From NCBI GenBank assembly GCA_973895155.1, contig OZ316893.1:15314001-15378000 (forward strand): a stretch of DNA of 64,000 bases, given 5' to 3'. The stretch's first letter is position 1. Each line of letters opens with the position of its first letter. Below the pieces are notes generated by a model that worked only from the letters and a program-made list of their open reading frames with translations, searched no databases and was not told the origin of the DNA. This document shows, one piece after another, positions 44,480-55,736 of this stretch. Source of the DNA: Marsupella aquatica (taxonomy: Eukaryota; Marchantiophyta). Made by a program: the position numbers and the translations under genes.

Positions 44480-45043
44480 GATGAGTTACCGAGCATAAAA
44501 CCCAAGTGCATTTTTTAACCATTATTTTCATTATTTTTTAACCATTCATTTCATTTTTACAGAGCACAAGTCTCATTTGTCACTATTTGGCACTTGCACC
44601 TCAAGATATGTCTCATTCAAATTTGAGAAACCCCAGGCCAGGCTGGCACAGAGGTTCCGTGGCCTCACCCGGGGGCAATGCCTCATAACCATGTATAGAC
44701 ATACAAAGAAACAAATTTACGAGGGGTTTTTGTGTGCACTTGTGACATACAACTGAGATGGGAGATTGAAAGAAGAATAGTACTGAATTAGAAAACATTC
44801 AATCTATTAGTGGCCTTATCTTGCAGGTCAAGGAGGGCAGATCAGTAATAGTGGGTCTGACAAGCTGGGGTGAGAGTAGTGAGTACAAATTGGCTCTCAC
44901 TATTGATCACACATGAGGCTATGTTGGTGTGAGTGTTGATATTGGAGTCAAAAGCAACTGCTCATATATTAAGTCAAAATACAGAGCCCTTCTTTGAGCT
45001 CAAACCTCATTCTTTGATTACCATGATTGCAATATTTTGATGG
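44480..45043. other. Short intergenic stretch between two transposons
   Basis: No gene, RNA or repeat recognised. It separates the copia copy 2 target duplication from the Harbinger target duplication. Confidence 0.55.
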
Positions 45044-45462
45044 TAAGAGCAACCGCACCGGTGGTTGCTAAAAGCTCCATGTATGCCAAATACCACAAAT
45101 ATCCGGGCCCACAGCATTTTCACTCTCGCACCGGTCCACCGAATCCCTAAACCATTATCGGGGCGCCTCCAAACAGCATTTCCCGACCGCCACTTTTGGG
45201 CATTTTCCAGGGCGCAAAATTTCTTTTGCCTTCACTGCCAAAACAAATCAACGCTTGTAGTGCAACCAGATGTCGCGCATCTATTCACTATCCCCTCCCG
45301 GCCATGCGCTGCTGCAAGGGACCATCGACATTCGGGAGGGGAGACCAGTTTCGTCAGATCGCACAATGTGCACAGTCCTCTCTTGCTCTTTCACGTTCTA
45401 CGTCTGGTCCATACTCACAGTACTTTGACACTGTGCACAAGGATCGTCTGTCATCAGTACAC

Positions 45463-46448
45463 ATGGCTGTCCAGAGAGGGAAAAACTTTAGTGCTGGAGT
45501 TGAAACAATTGTGTTTCAGCTACCTCGACATCTCACAAGATCCTGCGTAGGTTCTGGCCAAGGATTCTTTTTGGGAAAGGGTGGGGGAGCATTACGAGAA
45601 GAACAAGCCACGAGGAGCAGAGTACAGAACACCAAAGTCTCTTGAGAGCAAGTGGGGAGGAATCCGTCACAATACTGCTAGATTCATTGGATGCTTCCAA
45701 GCTGTGGAAGACCTCAACATTTCCGGAACCAATGTCGAGGACACCTTAGAGAAGGCACAAGAGTTATACAAGCAACTACATGCAAAGGGAAAAGCATTTG
45801 CATTCACAGAGTGTTATTACGTTTTGAAAGATTGCCCAAGGTGGGCAATGCCATTCGATTCAATGGCAAAGACGAAGGCCAAGACCAAACAGACCCCAGT
45901 GAGGAAGGAGCCCAGGGAATTGCATGACCTCGCAGACAAGGAGAACGACCCTCCATCACTCAAAAATACTACACAGGGATCACCAGAGAAGAGTTCCAAC
46001 GATTGTGCAAGCACACAAGGCTTTGACAGCAAGAGGCCAGCAGGAAGCACAATTTCAAAGGAAGCAGCCAAAAAAAGCAAGGACTCAAGAAGATTCCCTC
46101 AAGGTGTCAGCTGCTGCTCAGAAGATTATGGCCGAAAATGGACGAGAGGGATTGAGAATATTGCAGGGTCAGTCCTTGATGAACATGTTCACAATGCCCA
46201 CTCACATGATGGACCCGGAGGAGCTGGAATTCTGGAAAATGTTTAAAAAGCAAGAGATGACCAGGGTGAGAGAGAGGATGGCTCAGCATGCAAAACCAGC
46301 TTCCCCCACTCCTGCCCCTACTACTTCACGGACCACTTTGCCAATTCCTACGGCATTTGATGAAGAATTGGAACAACCTGAAGTAGTTCGAGACACTTTT
46401 GAAGATGACATTGTGACAGACACTTTTGACTTAGGGATAGCCCAATAA
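45463..46448 (+). pseudogene. Harbinger Myb/SANT-like accessory protein, frameshifted
   Basis: In PIF/Harbinger elements this DNA-binding partner recruits and localises the transposase. The likely ATG at 45463 opens MAVQRGKNFSA. The homologous reading then alternates between two frames: LCFSYLDISQDPA is read in the frame ending at the TAG 45548-45550, and KDSFWERVGEHYEKN continues after it. The best-conserved part is RTPKSLESKWGGI..FIGCFQAVEDLNISGTNVEDTLEKA..LYKQLHAKGKAFAF..CYYVLKDCPRW (45611-45850). Another shift near 46080 moves to the frame that ends at 46448 with a MDPEELEFWKMFKKQE segment, probably a coiled coil. At least three frame disruptions are visible. Identification is firm from the SKWG..LNISGTNVEDTL block. 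Confidence 0.85.
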
Positions 46449-46940
46449 GTGAGAACCAGGGTGAAGTTATTTCCTCGGTTCTCACTCTTTTGAGAATAGA
46501 AGTTCCCACTAGGTGGGGTTTGTGAGTAGTTTAATTTTGCTTTTTCTGTTAATACTGTTTTTTCTGTTGGAATTGCTTTTCCTGTCAAATTTTTTGTCAA
46601 TGTGCAGAAATTAGAAGGTTTTATTAGCTTCTGTTCTGCGCTCACCATCTACTAGAAGATCTGGGTGTAGCTCAAGATGAACATGGGATCTTTCCATAGT
46701 TCTGATTTATGTAATCTACAAAAAGTATATGGAATTTTTGAGACACAATTTTCAAGACGTTGTTGAGACAAGAACAGAAATTCTTCTAGACATTACATGT
46801 GTTTGATTGACAGTAGAAAGCAATTGCAGTGGATCTTGTGCAGTGAATTGGCAATACAAAGCAATATTGGACACAATGTGCACACTTTTTATTAATTGCT
46901 TGGTCAATGAAAAATGGTACATCAGAATTTGATACTCTAG

Positions 46941-48270
46941 CTACCGGTTCATTGATCGAACCCATTCTGCTAGTCGGTCTTCACATTTTCTCTTCCATAG
47001 GTGTTCAATGAGATCATTTGGCAACTGGTAATGACATTTCTTGCTTTCCAGCTCTTCAGTAGCTTTCAAATAATCCTTCCATGGCATTCGGCCTCTACAT
47101 ACTTGCAATCTGGGCTCAACCATTTGAAAGTCTCATGCTCCTCGCCCCTTTCATTTCAATAATCATGTTATGAAGCATAATGCATGCAGAGAGGATGTCT
47201 GTGACTCGTTGCAAGTGCCACGACCTTGCAGGTTGCCTTACAATTCCCCATCTAGCTTGCAACACACCAAAGGCTCATTCAACATCCTTTCTGCAGCCCT
47301 CCTGAGCTTTGGCAAACAAACTTTTTTTTTGTCTGGGGACTGTGAATTGTTGTGACAAAACAGGACCACTTTGGATATATCCCATCTACAAGTACGTAAG
47401 CCCTCTTGTACTCTCTGTCGTTGATAGTATAGCTAGGACAATGATATTGCTCATGAAGGAATCATTGACCAAAGGACTCCTGTCCAAGACATTGAGGTCA
47501 TTGTTGCCTCCGGGAAGCCCAGAAAAGGCATGCCAAATCTAGAGCTCCTGGTCAGCAATGGCTTCCAAGACAATCAATTTGTTGCCGTCCTTGTCGGTAA
47601 ATTGGCCTTGCCATGCCACTGGACAGTTTTTCCATTCATAGTGCATGCAATCAAGGGAGGCAAACATCCCTGGAAACCCTTGCTTCTCATTAATGGCAAC
47701 AAGCCTCAAAACATCTGAGACAGAGGGCTTCTCCAAGTATTCAGACTCGAACAAAATTCAAATTGCTCTTGTAAATCTATACAGGGACTTCCTAGCAGTG
47801 CTTTCACCCAATCTACAATAATCATCTGTACAGTTTGCTCCAATTCCTTGGGCAAGTTGCCGAAGAGCAGCAGTGATTTTCTATAGGCCAGACAGCCCAT
47901 TCTTTTTTGCTGCATCTCGCCTTTGCTGGAAGAATTTGTCATGTGCAACAATGGCCTTATAAATTTTGTCAAAAAGCCTAGGAGTCATCCTAAATCTTCT
48001 CCGGAAATCCACAGTATCATGTGTCAAATTTTCAGCAAAGTAGTCGTCCCAAATCATTTGGTGCCCTCGCTCTCTCTTATCCTTGTTGGGCCGTTTGCTA
48101 GGGACAGATCCACCTCGTCTTTGATTCTGCAGTGTGTTGTGATTGCATAGGTTGGACATTGGTCCTGTGAAAATTGCCTCTTCCCAAAATGCCTGCTCGT
48201 CCTCTTCATCCTGGAGGTCATTCTCCATCTGCTTTTGGAATTTCTGTTGCCACTCTTCAATTTCGTCCAT
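46941..48270 (-). pseudogene. PIF/Harbinger DDE transposase, multiply broken
   Basis: Catalyses cut-and-paste transposition in intact relatives. The N-terminus MDEIEEWQQKFQKQ starts at 48270. WDDYFAENLTHDTVDFRRRFRMTPRLFDKIYKAI is the family hallmark. After a stop near 47881 homology shifts frame through 47706-47972, then 47539-47754 contains RGFPGM-like GFPGMFASLDCMHYEWKNCPVAWQGQF with the first catalytic Asp. A TAG follows at QEL, then IWHAFSGLPGGNNDLNVL with the second Asp. DVE..AFGVLQARWGIVRQPARSW with the Glu is split by a further shift. The C-terminal piece 46941-47123 ends in DLIEHLWKRK. Several of the stops look like Trp TGG to TAG. Not functional. Confidence 0.9.
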
Positions 48271-48645
48271 GATTCATCAGCACAAGCCAAGAATAGACAA
48301 AGAATTGCAATTCAAGAAGGCGACACAATGTTTCAATTCTTGGGCTCGCAGTGCACATCGACTTCACACATCGACTTCACACGATGTTTCAGAAGTAGAC
48401 CTTGTTCGTCGTGGTCGCAGGAGAGCTTCTCGTTGTGGTGCTGGGCCCGGTGCTGGGGCAAAAAGTATGGTTTGAACTGGACAAGTGCTGGTTCGAACTT
48501 GGGTTAAAGAAGTTTGGCGGCCTGCAGACTCTCGACCGGTGCAACGGGGAGGCAGGCTTTGGGCCGGCAAATGCTACAGGCCAATTAATTGGCCCGAAGA
48601 ATTTCCCTTTACAGGAGTTGGACCGGAAAACCGGTGCGGTTGCTC

Positions 48646-49051
48646 TAAGTGGCACGAGGAGCATCTGCACAAATTTTATGGGTGTGAGGTAGCACATTCC
48701 ACTTTTCCAAGCTGCTTTGGGGGCCTCAACCTATGGATCCAGGAATGGCAGAACTTGCCTTGCACCGACCGCACCATTCTGGGCCTGAAAATTGAGTTGG
48801 AGGCATTCAAGAATCGGTTGGAGACATTCAAGAAGGCATTGAATTTGATGCAACAGATGGAGATATGAATGTTGAATTGGAAGAAGAGGAAGTTTTTGGG
48901 AGGAGACATTGTTTATAGGACCGAGGGTCATTGCCTGGCAAGAGTGACAATAAAGATTGAAGGACAGAGTGTGGGCACCACATAATTCTGGAATTGGAAT
49001 TTTATTTTTATTTGAAAACATTATGCAGCGTACTGGATTATCACTTTGTAG
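48646..49051. other. Flank of the Harbinger element
   Basis: No gene recognised. At 48659-48670 GAGCATCTGCAC resembles a second Harbinger-type terminus only 13 bases beyond the first element, but no partner end was found. Confidence 0.4.
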
Positions 49052-49320
49052 CAAACTTTACATAAGATGATACTGATTTCCAAAGAAGGTCCAGGATGAG
49101 CAGGAGACTCTTTGGGAATATCGTCTCTGCATTTGACATGTGCCTATGACCATTTTTCCAACATAGACACTATGCTACCATGAAAATCAAACTTTACATA
49201 AGATGATACATATTTCCAAAGAAGGTTCAGGATGAGCAGGAGACTCTTTGGGAATATCTTCTCTGCATCTGTGCCTATGACCAATTTTCCAATATAGACA
49301 CTATGCTACCATGAAAATCA
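49052..49320. repeat. Tandem duplication, about 135-bp period
   Basis: CAAACTTTACATAAGATGATAC starts at 49052 and its second copy at 49188 (motif quoted in part). Both run through GAGCAGGAGACTCTTTGGGAATAT and TAGACACTATGCTACCATGAAAATCA, ending at 49187 and 49320. Differences are few substitutions and a short deletion. The motif continues without a gap, so this is a recent local duplication. Confidence 0.92.
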
Positions 49321-50217
49321 GACCATCCGGCCTCTAGAAGATCACTGCAGCTTTGAGGTTGCACTAGGGGTTGAATCTCCTTTTCTGCCTTGAGAACAAA
49401 TAGGAATCTTGGGCTCACCACAATGGCACCCAACTATGATGCTGTCCACTTATACTGTGCCATTCAATGACAGCTTTGAAATTTCACCGTGTCTGGGCTC
49501 CACCACGAGTTATTGTAATGCAATTTGCAGGAAGGATAATTTCCTATGATCCAAATTGTACAGCAATGTTGGTTGCCAAAATCCATCGTGTTCCACAAAC
49601 TTTCCTTGTTTTCCTCATTCATGATCAACATTTTTGAAAGGAGTCCTTCTTTAGTTTGCGAGCGACGAACCAGTTTGGTAGATGGTTGCAGCTCTTGAGC
49701 CTCAAGGAATTTTTTGACAGTCCACCTTTTGAGTTCAGCTGGGGAGGTATGATCATCCCCTTCAAGTCCTACACTCGGACCCCCTATGCCCCTGTGCCAG
49801 CAGCCTCCACCCAACCCAAACCTCCTACATTTGTGCATAATTATGTTCCTTTTGCGATTGTTGGGGACCCTCAATTCTATCTGGCCCTTTGATCTACCAG
49901 GGGTTTTTCCTATGTTTCTCCCCTTCATTGGGTCTCCTCCCTTGGGAATCATGTGTCCAAGTTTGAAGGTGTTTTGTTTGTTGGCACTGTGATATATAAT
50001 TGAATACTTATGGCATAGTGCAACCCTTCTGTAAGTGCACCCCGGAGGTTTCTTTGGCACATTAAAATAGTTGAGTGCGCCAAACAGAACTGAAATGTGG
50101 TTTCCCGTCACAGGAAAGCAGGGAAGGGGGGTGGTTGGAATTCTCTAGCGGTGTGCCCGAGACTGCACGAGGTTTGTCGGACAAGGTACAAAGGGTACAG
50201 AACTAGATTGCGTCAAC
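49321..50217. other. Intergenic; one 215-codon frame on the minus strand of unknown status
   Basis: The minus strand is open from 50111 to 49464 for 215 codons (starts MTGNHISVLFG). It contains a Gly-rich middle and a plausible helical segment SPAELKRWTVKKFLEAQEL. I recognise no family. Its length is more than expected in this base composition, so it might be a fragment of a mobile-element gene, but coding cannot be claimed. Confidence 0.25.
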
Positions 50218-50293
50218 GTGTTCGTATACAATTTGCTGTGCATGGGAATATTGTCGTGTTCGTATACAATTTGCTGTGCATGGGAATATTGTT
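50218..50293. repeat. Near-perfect 38-bp tandem duplication
   Basis: Two adjacent 38-bp units starting GTGTTCGTATACAATTTGC (50218-50255 and 50256-50293) differ only at the last base. Confidence 0.95.
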
Positions 50294-52678
50294 TTGAAGG
50301 TATGTGATGCTGTCCAAATAAGCAAAATTACCCACTGAATTGTCCAAGAAAACACCGGATCAGTTCGCATGACAACTATTTGGTACACACCACGAGTGCA
50401 GTTTATGGCCCTGCCATGAGATTTTTAAAGCATTCCTTTGAGTCGAAGTCGAAACATTTATTCTTCTTCTTTTTCAAATGCATTCTTTACTGACAAATGT
50501 ATACTTTGCTTTCAGTTGAACATATTTTGACACATCTCTGATGCCAAAGGAAAGAGCTCCTCCCTTTGTTGGGTCCTTTTCTGATGTCTTGCCTCATTCT
50601 GTGCTTGTCGTCCTGCACTTGCGCTCATGGGATACAATGTCGTCTTGCTTGCACCATCGAGACTTGTAGGTCCCCTTCACTGCTTTGACATTGAGATCAT
50701 GACGGAGTGCAACCCCATAATAACAAACCGGCCTGGAATTAAAGTAAAGTTTCATGAATAACCTGCTTGACTTTACGTCCGATAATTCCAGGCCGTGGCT
50801 TGGAACTTGGTGGCTTGGTCTGGCAATTAAAGCACCTACAGGAATGCCGGGTATTAACCTCTGCTGTCATAATTACGAAGAATCTGATTGACGCTGACAT
50901 TTGCAGTTGAGTACAGTCCCAGGTAAGCTATCTGGTCTCGTAATTCGAACGAGAGTCAACATTATTAACTAGAGCCACAGGTGGATAATTATACTTCCGC
51001 AGAGGAAGAAAACAACCACTCCAAAAACACTTTTGAGATGCCATATGAATAGTGGCTTGAACTTTTAAGATGCCATGGAATAGTATCTTGCACTGGAATT
51101 TAGACAGACTCTGCTAATGAACTGTTGTTCCAAACCTCGCATCGATTACTGTACTGTGCCCTCTGCCCACTTCGTTGTCCTCACGTGACCTGCAGGGTTC
51201 CACCGAATCTTGGAGGACCTCGATTGCAGAGCAGACTCACAGCGAACGTAATTCACGCATTATCTTTGGCTCAGCTGCGCTTACAAGCCATTCATAAGGG
51301 GCATAAAGTACTAATAACAATGACTGAGGATATGAAAACATCACTCCAACAAAAGAACGTAAAGTGTAACTGTGACAAGAGGCGGGACAAGGATGCGATC
51401 ATAGTGTGACACCGAAATGCCTTTTCTTTACCACGAATTCAGATACTCGAGCATGATGGGGGTTTAAAATATAATATCAAAGAGTGACTACACCCACAAA
51501 ATTTGGTAAAACTACGAAATGGAACCCCTTGATCTATCCCTGCACAAGCGCCAGTTATCCCTATCGTGGAGATAATGTTTCTGTTGTTGAAGAAAATTAG
51601 CAAGCCCAGTAGCACTCGATGGAGTGCCGTGCTGAACGATGTGGAGACCTCCGTAGGTGCTAGCTGACTGTATCGTAATAAAACTAGGGTTTGCTGGATT
51701 GGACTTTATGCCAGGCAGACTGCGACTACAGGGATATACAATTTGCTCTTGAACGAAAGACCAGTGTGAGAATCAGAGCATCCGTTTGGGAAGATGCAAT
51801 AGGAGGGAACTCCCAATTGTCCACTATGCTCTGTGAAGTCTGGTTTCGTCATGTGAACTTAGGAAAGGGTTCAAAAGCAGCAAAGCGAAGGCAAGGCAAA
51901 GCGGATGATCGATGACATAATTCACGAACAAGCAAGAGCGCTGACTGACTAACAAGTGGCTGAGTGACCAAAAGGCCCAGCACGAAAGAAACTTATTTGG
52001 ATCGAACACATAGGTTAATTCTAAAACGGAAGATAAATTGAATTGATGTAGCACTGACACGCCTACTCAAGGTTAGCACATGTGGAATGAACACATGGCC
52101 AATAAATTTGCTCTCGTCTAGTTAATGGTACCTTTAAAACTTAAAAAGATTGAACATTGGCACCAAAATGTTGGAGGTCAAAGAAAAATAGAATCTGAGC
52201 CCAGTCTTTTTGCACACAGTGTAAACAATTGAGTGAAGGTTTCTCGCGATATCATCAAGTTGCTCTGTTTGTTGTCTCTCTGACACGGGAGGTCAAACGT
52301 TGAGGAGCACAACGGGACGACCCGTCCTCGCCGCTCAGTTGTATAATTACAAGGAGATTGACGTGTAGCTATGGTGTGTGGCACACACGGGGACAAAGAA
52401 TGCAGGGCGAGGTAGAGAGGAAAGAAACCTTATCTCTCTGTGTCGAATGGAAGCTGGAAGCACCCAAAAATCACTCTTTCTCAGCTTTGACTTACATTGA
52501 GGGAGGAAGCCCTTGTCTACTACAGGATGGGAAAGCTAAATGCACTCCTCCAGAGTCATACACTGTATCAAAAAGGTGGTCGATAGGTGAAAAAAACGTT
52601 TAGAAGAGATCCGAACCGAATTGTAGCAACATAACCTGTCGTTGCAGTTGTATTCAGAGCGATGCAGAAGGTTCTTCT
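50294..52678. other. Gene-free 3' flank of the receptor kinase gene
   Basis: No recognisable coding or RNA gene. The stretch just left of 52679 is the 3' UTR side of the minus-strand kinase gene; a polyadenylation site was not assigned. Confidence 0.5.
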
Positions 52679-55600
52679 TCAAGGGGATGCGGCGACGGAG
52701 GCAGTCGCCGATGCAGGAGCGGAAGTAGGAGCAGATGCGTCCCTTGATGTAGTCAGAGACGAGTTGCCAGATGATTTGATAGACTCTAAAACCTGGACTA
52801 CTTCGGCCATAGTGGGGCGCTTCGAAGGATTCTGTGACGTGCAAATGAGACCCAGCTTGAGCACCTGCATGATTTCGCTTTCTGCAACGGCATCTAGCCT
52901 AGGATCAATGCAAGTGCTGACCCTTCCACCGTGCTCTAGAGCAGTCCTCACAAATTCACCGAGCACAACGACGCTGTTCTCGAAGCTCTCGACGGGTTGT
53001 CTCCCAGTTACTAGCTCGAGGAGCACCATGCCGAAGCTGTATACATCGCATTTCTCGGTGAGTCGTAGGCTTTGGCAAGCCAGCTCAGGGGCCACATAGC
53101 CCAACGTGGTGTGGAACTTTCTGCTGGAAATGTAGGTGTCCAGCATGGGGAGCAGCTTCCCAAGTCCGTAGTCCGTCACTGTGGGCTCAAAGCCCTCATC
53201 CAACAGCACATTGGAGACTTTCAGGTTGAAGTGGAAGACCGGCGGTTTGCAATCATGGTGGAGAAACGCAAGCCCTCGTGCAGTTCCCAGGGCAATCCTG
53301 AATCTTCGCCTCCAGGTGAGGGAAGTGTGTGCGCCGCGGTCTTCGTGCAAATGGTAGAAAAGGCTGTCGTTGGGAACGAAATCCGTGAGGAGAAGCTGCA
53401 TAGCGGAAGACCAGTAGTAACCCTGTAGAGGAACCAAATTGGGATGCGGCTTAAGATTGCCAAGCAATCCCATCTCGTGCTCGAAATCCTCTTGGTTCTT
53501 AATTCGCCCCAGAGTATCCAATTTCTTCACCGCTATCGATTGACCCCCTTCAAAAGTGGCCTTATAAACTGTACCCAGAGAGCCTTTCCCAATCATGCAG
53601 TCTCTGTCGAGAAGTGCTTTCGTTCCTGCCTCCCAGTCTTCGTATCTGGAAGGGAGGCTTTTACTGAACAACACCAGCTTGCCGACAAGAGGACTGGCGT
53701 CAGGTGATGGCGGTGAGCTTTCGTACACCAGAACATTACTCTGGCTGCGTGAACGCACAGCCCTCAGGTTCATAAGACTCACAATCAGTATACCTATCGC
53801 TATGAAGGCAGCAGCAGAGATGGCAACGATGGAGGACGTGCTCAACAGATGGGTTTTTCGTGTCTCACCTCCTCCAGAACCGGAGGGTACAGGAACGACT
53901 GAAGCACAGATGACGTTGAGCGGAAAGCCACAAAGGCCCGCATTTCCCAAAAATGAACTGATGTTGAAGTGCACTAATGCCCCAGTTCTTGGGATAACCC
54001 CTGTGAGATCATTGTACGAGAGGTTCAAGTGCGTGAGACTGGAGAGAGATCCCAGAGACGATTGAATTTGACCCGTGAACGAATTGTTCGACAGATCCAT
54101 ATTCTGCAGCTTGGTCAAGTTTCCCATCCCGGCGGGAATGGTACTATTCAACTTGTTCACACTCAGATTAATTGCGGTCAAATTCTGGAGGGTGGTTAGA
54201 GATTCAGGGATGCCCCCTGTAAGTTCGTTGTTTGATAAATCCCTGCAGCATCACAAACAATGTAAACCCACCCTTCAGAATTGGTCAAATGAGCACCAAG
54301 ATAGGTATCAAGATATCGGGTTCCTCCGAGAAATTGAAAGATGGACGTTGAATTGCATTTTATCGAAAGCGCACGAGGTCCGATCACACAGGGAAGGCAG
54401 GCTGCTCTAGGTAGAAGACTTACAGGATGGAGAGTAATTGTAGTCTTGCCAAGAAGTCCGGTAGGCCTCCGGAGAGCTTCATATTGTGTAAGCTGAGAAT
54501 CTGTAGCTGATCGAGCCCTCCAATTTCAGGAGGGATAGGACCAGAGATACCATTCCCGTCCAGTGATAAGTAAGTAAGTTTCCTCAAATTTCCAACCTGA
54601 GACGGCAATCTCCCTGTGAGACTGTTTAGGCTCAAGTCCAACGTGTTCAGGTTCATGAGCAGGCTCAGATCTACAGGTATGGATGACGACAGCTGATTGG
54701 ATGAGAAATTGAGGCCTTGAAGCTGCGTGCACGCTCCAAGGCTGGATGGAATGGGACCGGAAAATTTATTCCCAGAAAGGTCTAACACGCGCAACATTCC
54801 GCAGGAGTCACCGATAGGAGCCGGAATTGCCCCAGAGAAGGCGTTGCCTGAAAGATTCGAGGTCAGCAAATTACGCATGAACAAGACGCTTGAATTGACA
54901 TTTCCGCTGAGGAAGTTATGTTGCACACTTAGAGACCTGAGAGCCGTGAGGAGACCCAGTTCACCTGGTAGACTCCCTGATAGTGAATTCGCGCCCAGAT
55001 TCAAGGTCTGAAGGGAAGCGCAGTTGCCTAAGGCACTGGGGATTATGCCCGAGAGATAATTGTGGTCCAGTGACAGCCAAATTAGTTGCCGCAGACTCCC
55101 CAGCTCCCCTGGAATAAAGCCCTGAAGACTATTGTTGGAGAAAATTATTCCACTAAGAGCTGAACAAGAACCCAGAGTTGTAGGGACCGTCCCAGATAAA
55201 CTATTGTGCGAAAGATCAATGTATCTGAGCCTACGGCAGTTCTGGAAAAGCTGAGTAGACAGTGTCCCCGACAGCGAATTCCCCGACAGGTCCAACATTC
55301 GCAATCTGTTCAAGTTACCCAAAGAGCTAGAAATGGACCCTGAGAGAGCGTTTAGGCTTAAATTCAGCTTGAACAGGGCGTTGACCTGTGACAACTGAGG
55401 CGGAATGCCTCCTGTTAAAGAGTTTTGAGACAGTGAAAGCGTCCTCAGTAGCGAGAGTTGACCGAGAGAACCTGAGATTGTCCCTGCTAGCCCGGCACTG
55501 TTGATACTTAATCCCACTACTCTCGACAGGATATCGCAGGAAACACCCCTCCAGCGGCACGGAGTGACGTCCCCTATATTCCAGTTCGTGAAAATACCGT

Positions 55601-55736
55601 TCGGATCACTGGTGATCCCATTTCTAAATGCGTACAGAGCAATTCCTTCAGCGTTCACGATGGCTCCCGCATTCCCTATGAATTGAAGAGAGAGAACAGC
55701 GAATAAAATTAGGGAATAGAAGTCAATCCTTTCCAT
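52679..55736 (-). CDS. LRR receptor-like kinase of the At1g12460/At1g62950 type, predicted pseudokinase
   Basis: Two exons, 54424-55736 and 52679-54242, split by a 181-bp GT..AG intron; the joined frame is 958 codons. I start at the second Met (MERIDFYSLILFAVLSL), which gives a clean signal peptide; a Met 14 codons upstream (55778) is also in frame. Order: signal peptide 1-25, LRRNT domain with CRWRGVSC, about 20 leucine-rich repeats, transmembrane helix about 576-597, then kinase. The Gly loop GKGSLG (656-661), VAIK Lys (677), DYG Asp (795) and APE (822-824) are present, but HRD reads HFN (775-777), replacing the catalytic Asp. The juxtamembrane GKLVLFSK..YEDWEAGTKALLD and the HxN change match the Arabidopsis proteins as I recall them. 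Probably a plasma-membrane receptor signalling through partners. The gene is intact. Confidence 0.93.

Larger units (their letters stand above)
45047..48645. mobile_element. PIF/Harbinger DNA transposon, complete ends, decayed genes
   Basis: A 3599-bp element bounded by perfect 16-bp TIRs GAGCAACCGCACCGGT (45047-45062 and the complement at 48630-48645). It is flanked by TAA at 45044-45046 and 48646-48648, the standard 3-bp Harbinger target. It carries the two genes typical of the superfamily in convergent orientation, a Myb/SANT-like protein (+) and a DDE transposase (-). Both have stops and frameshifts, so this copy cannot move by itself, but its intact ends could be used in trans. Confidence 0.95.

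Noticed and set aside
48659-48670. Second Harbinger element starting just outside the first
   Set aside because: Only a 12-base resemblance to a terminal repeat; no partner end or target duplication found.
49464-50111. 215-codon minus-strand frame as a host gene
   Set aside because: Unusually long for the region, but no motif, no start context and no homology visible. Recorded as undecided sequence only.
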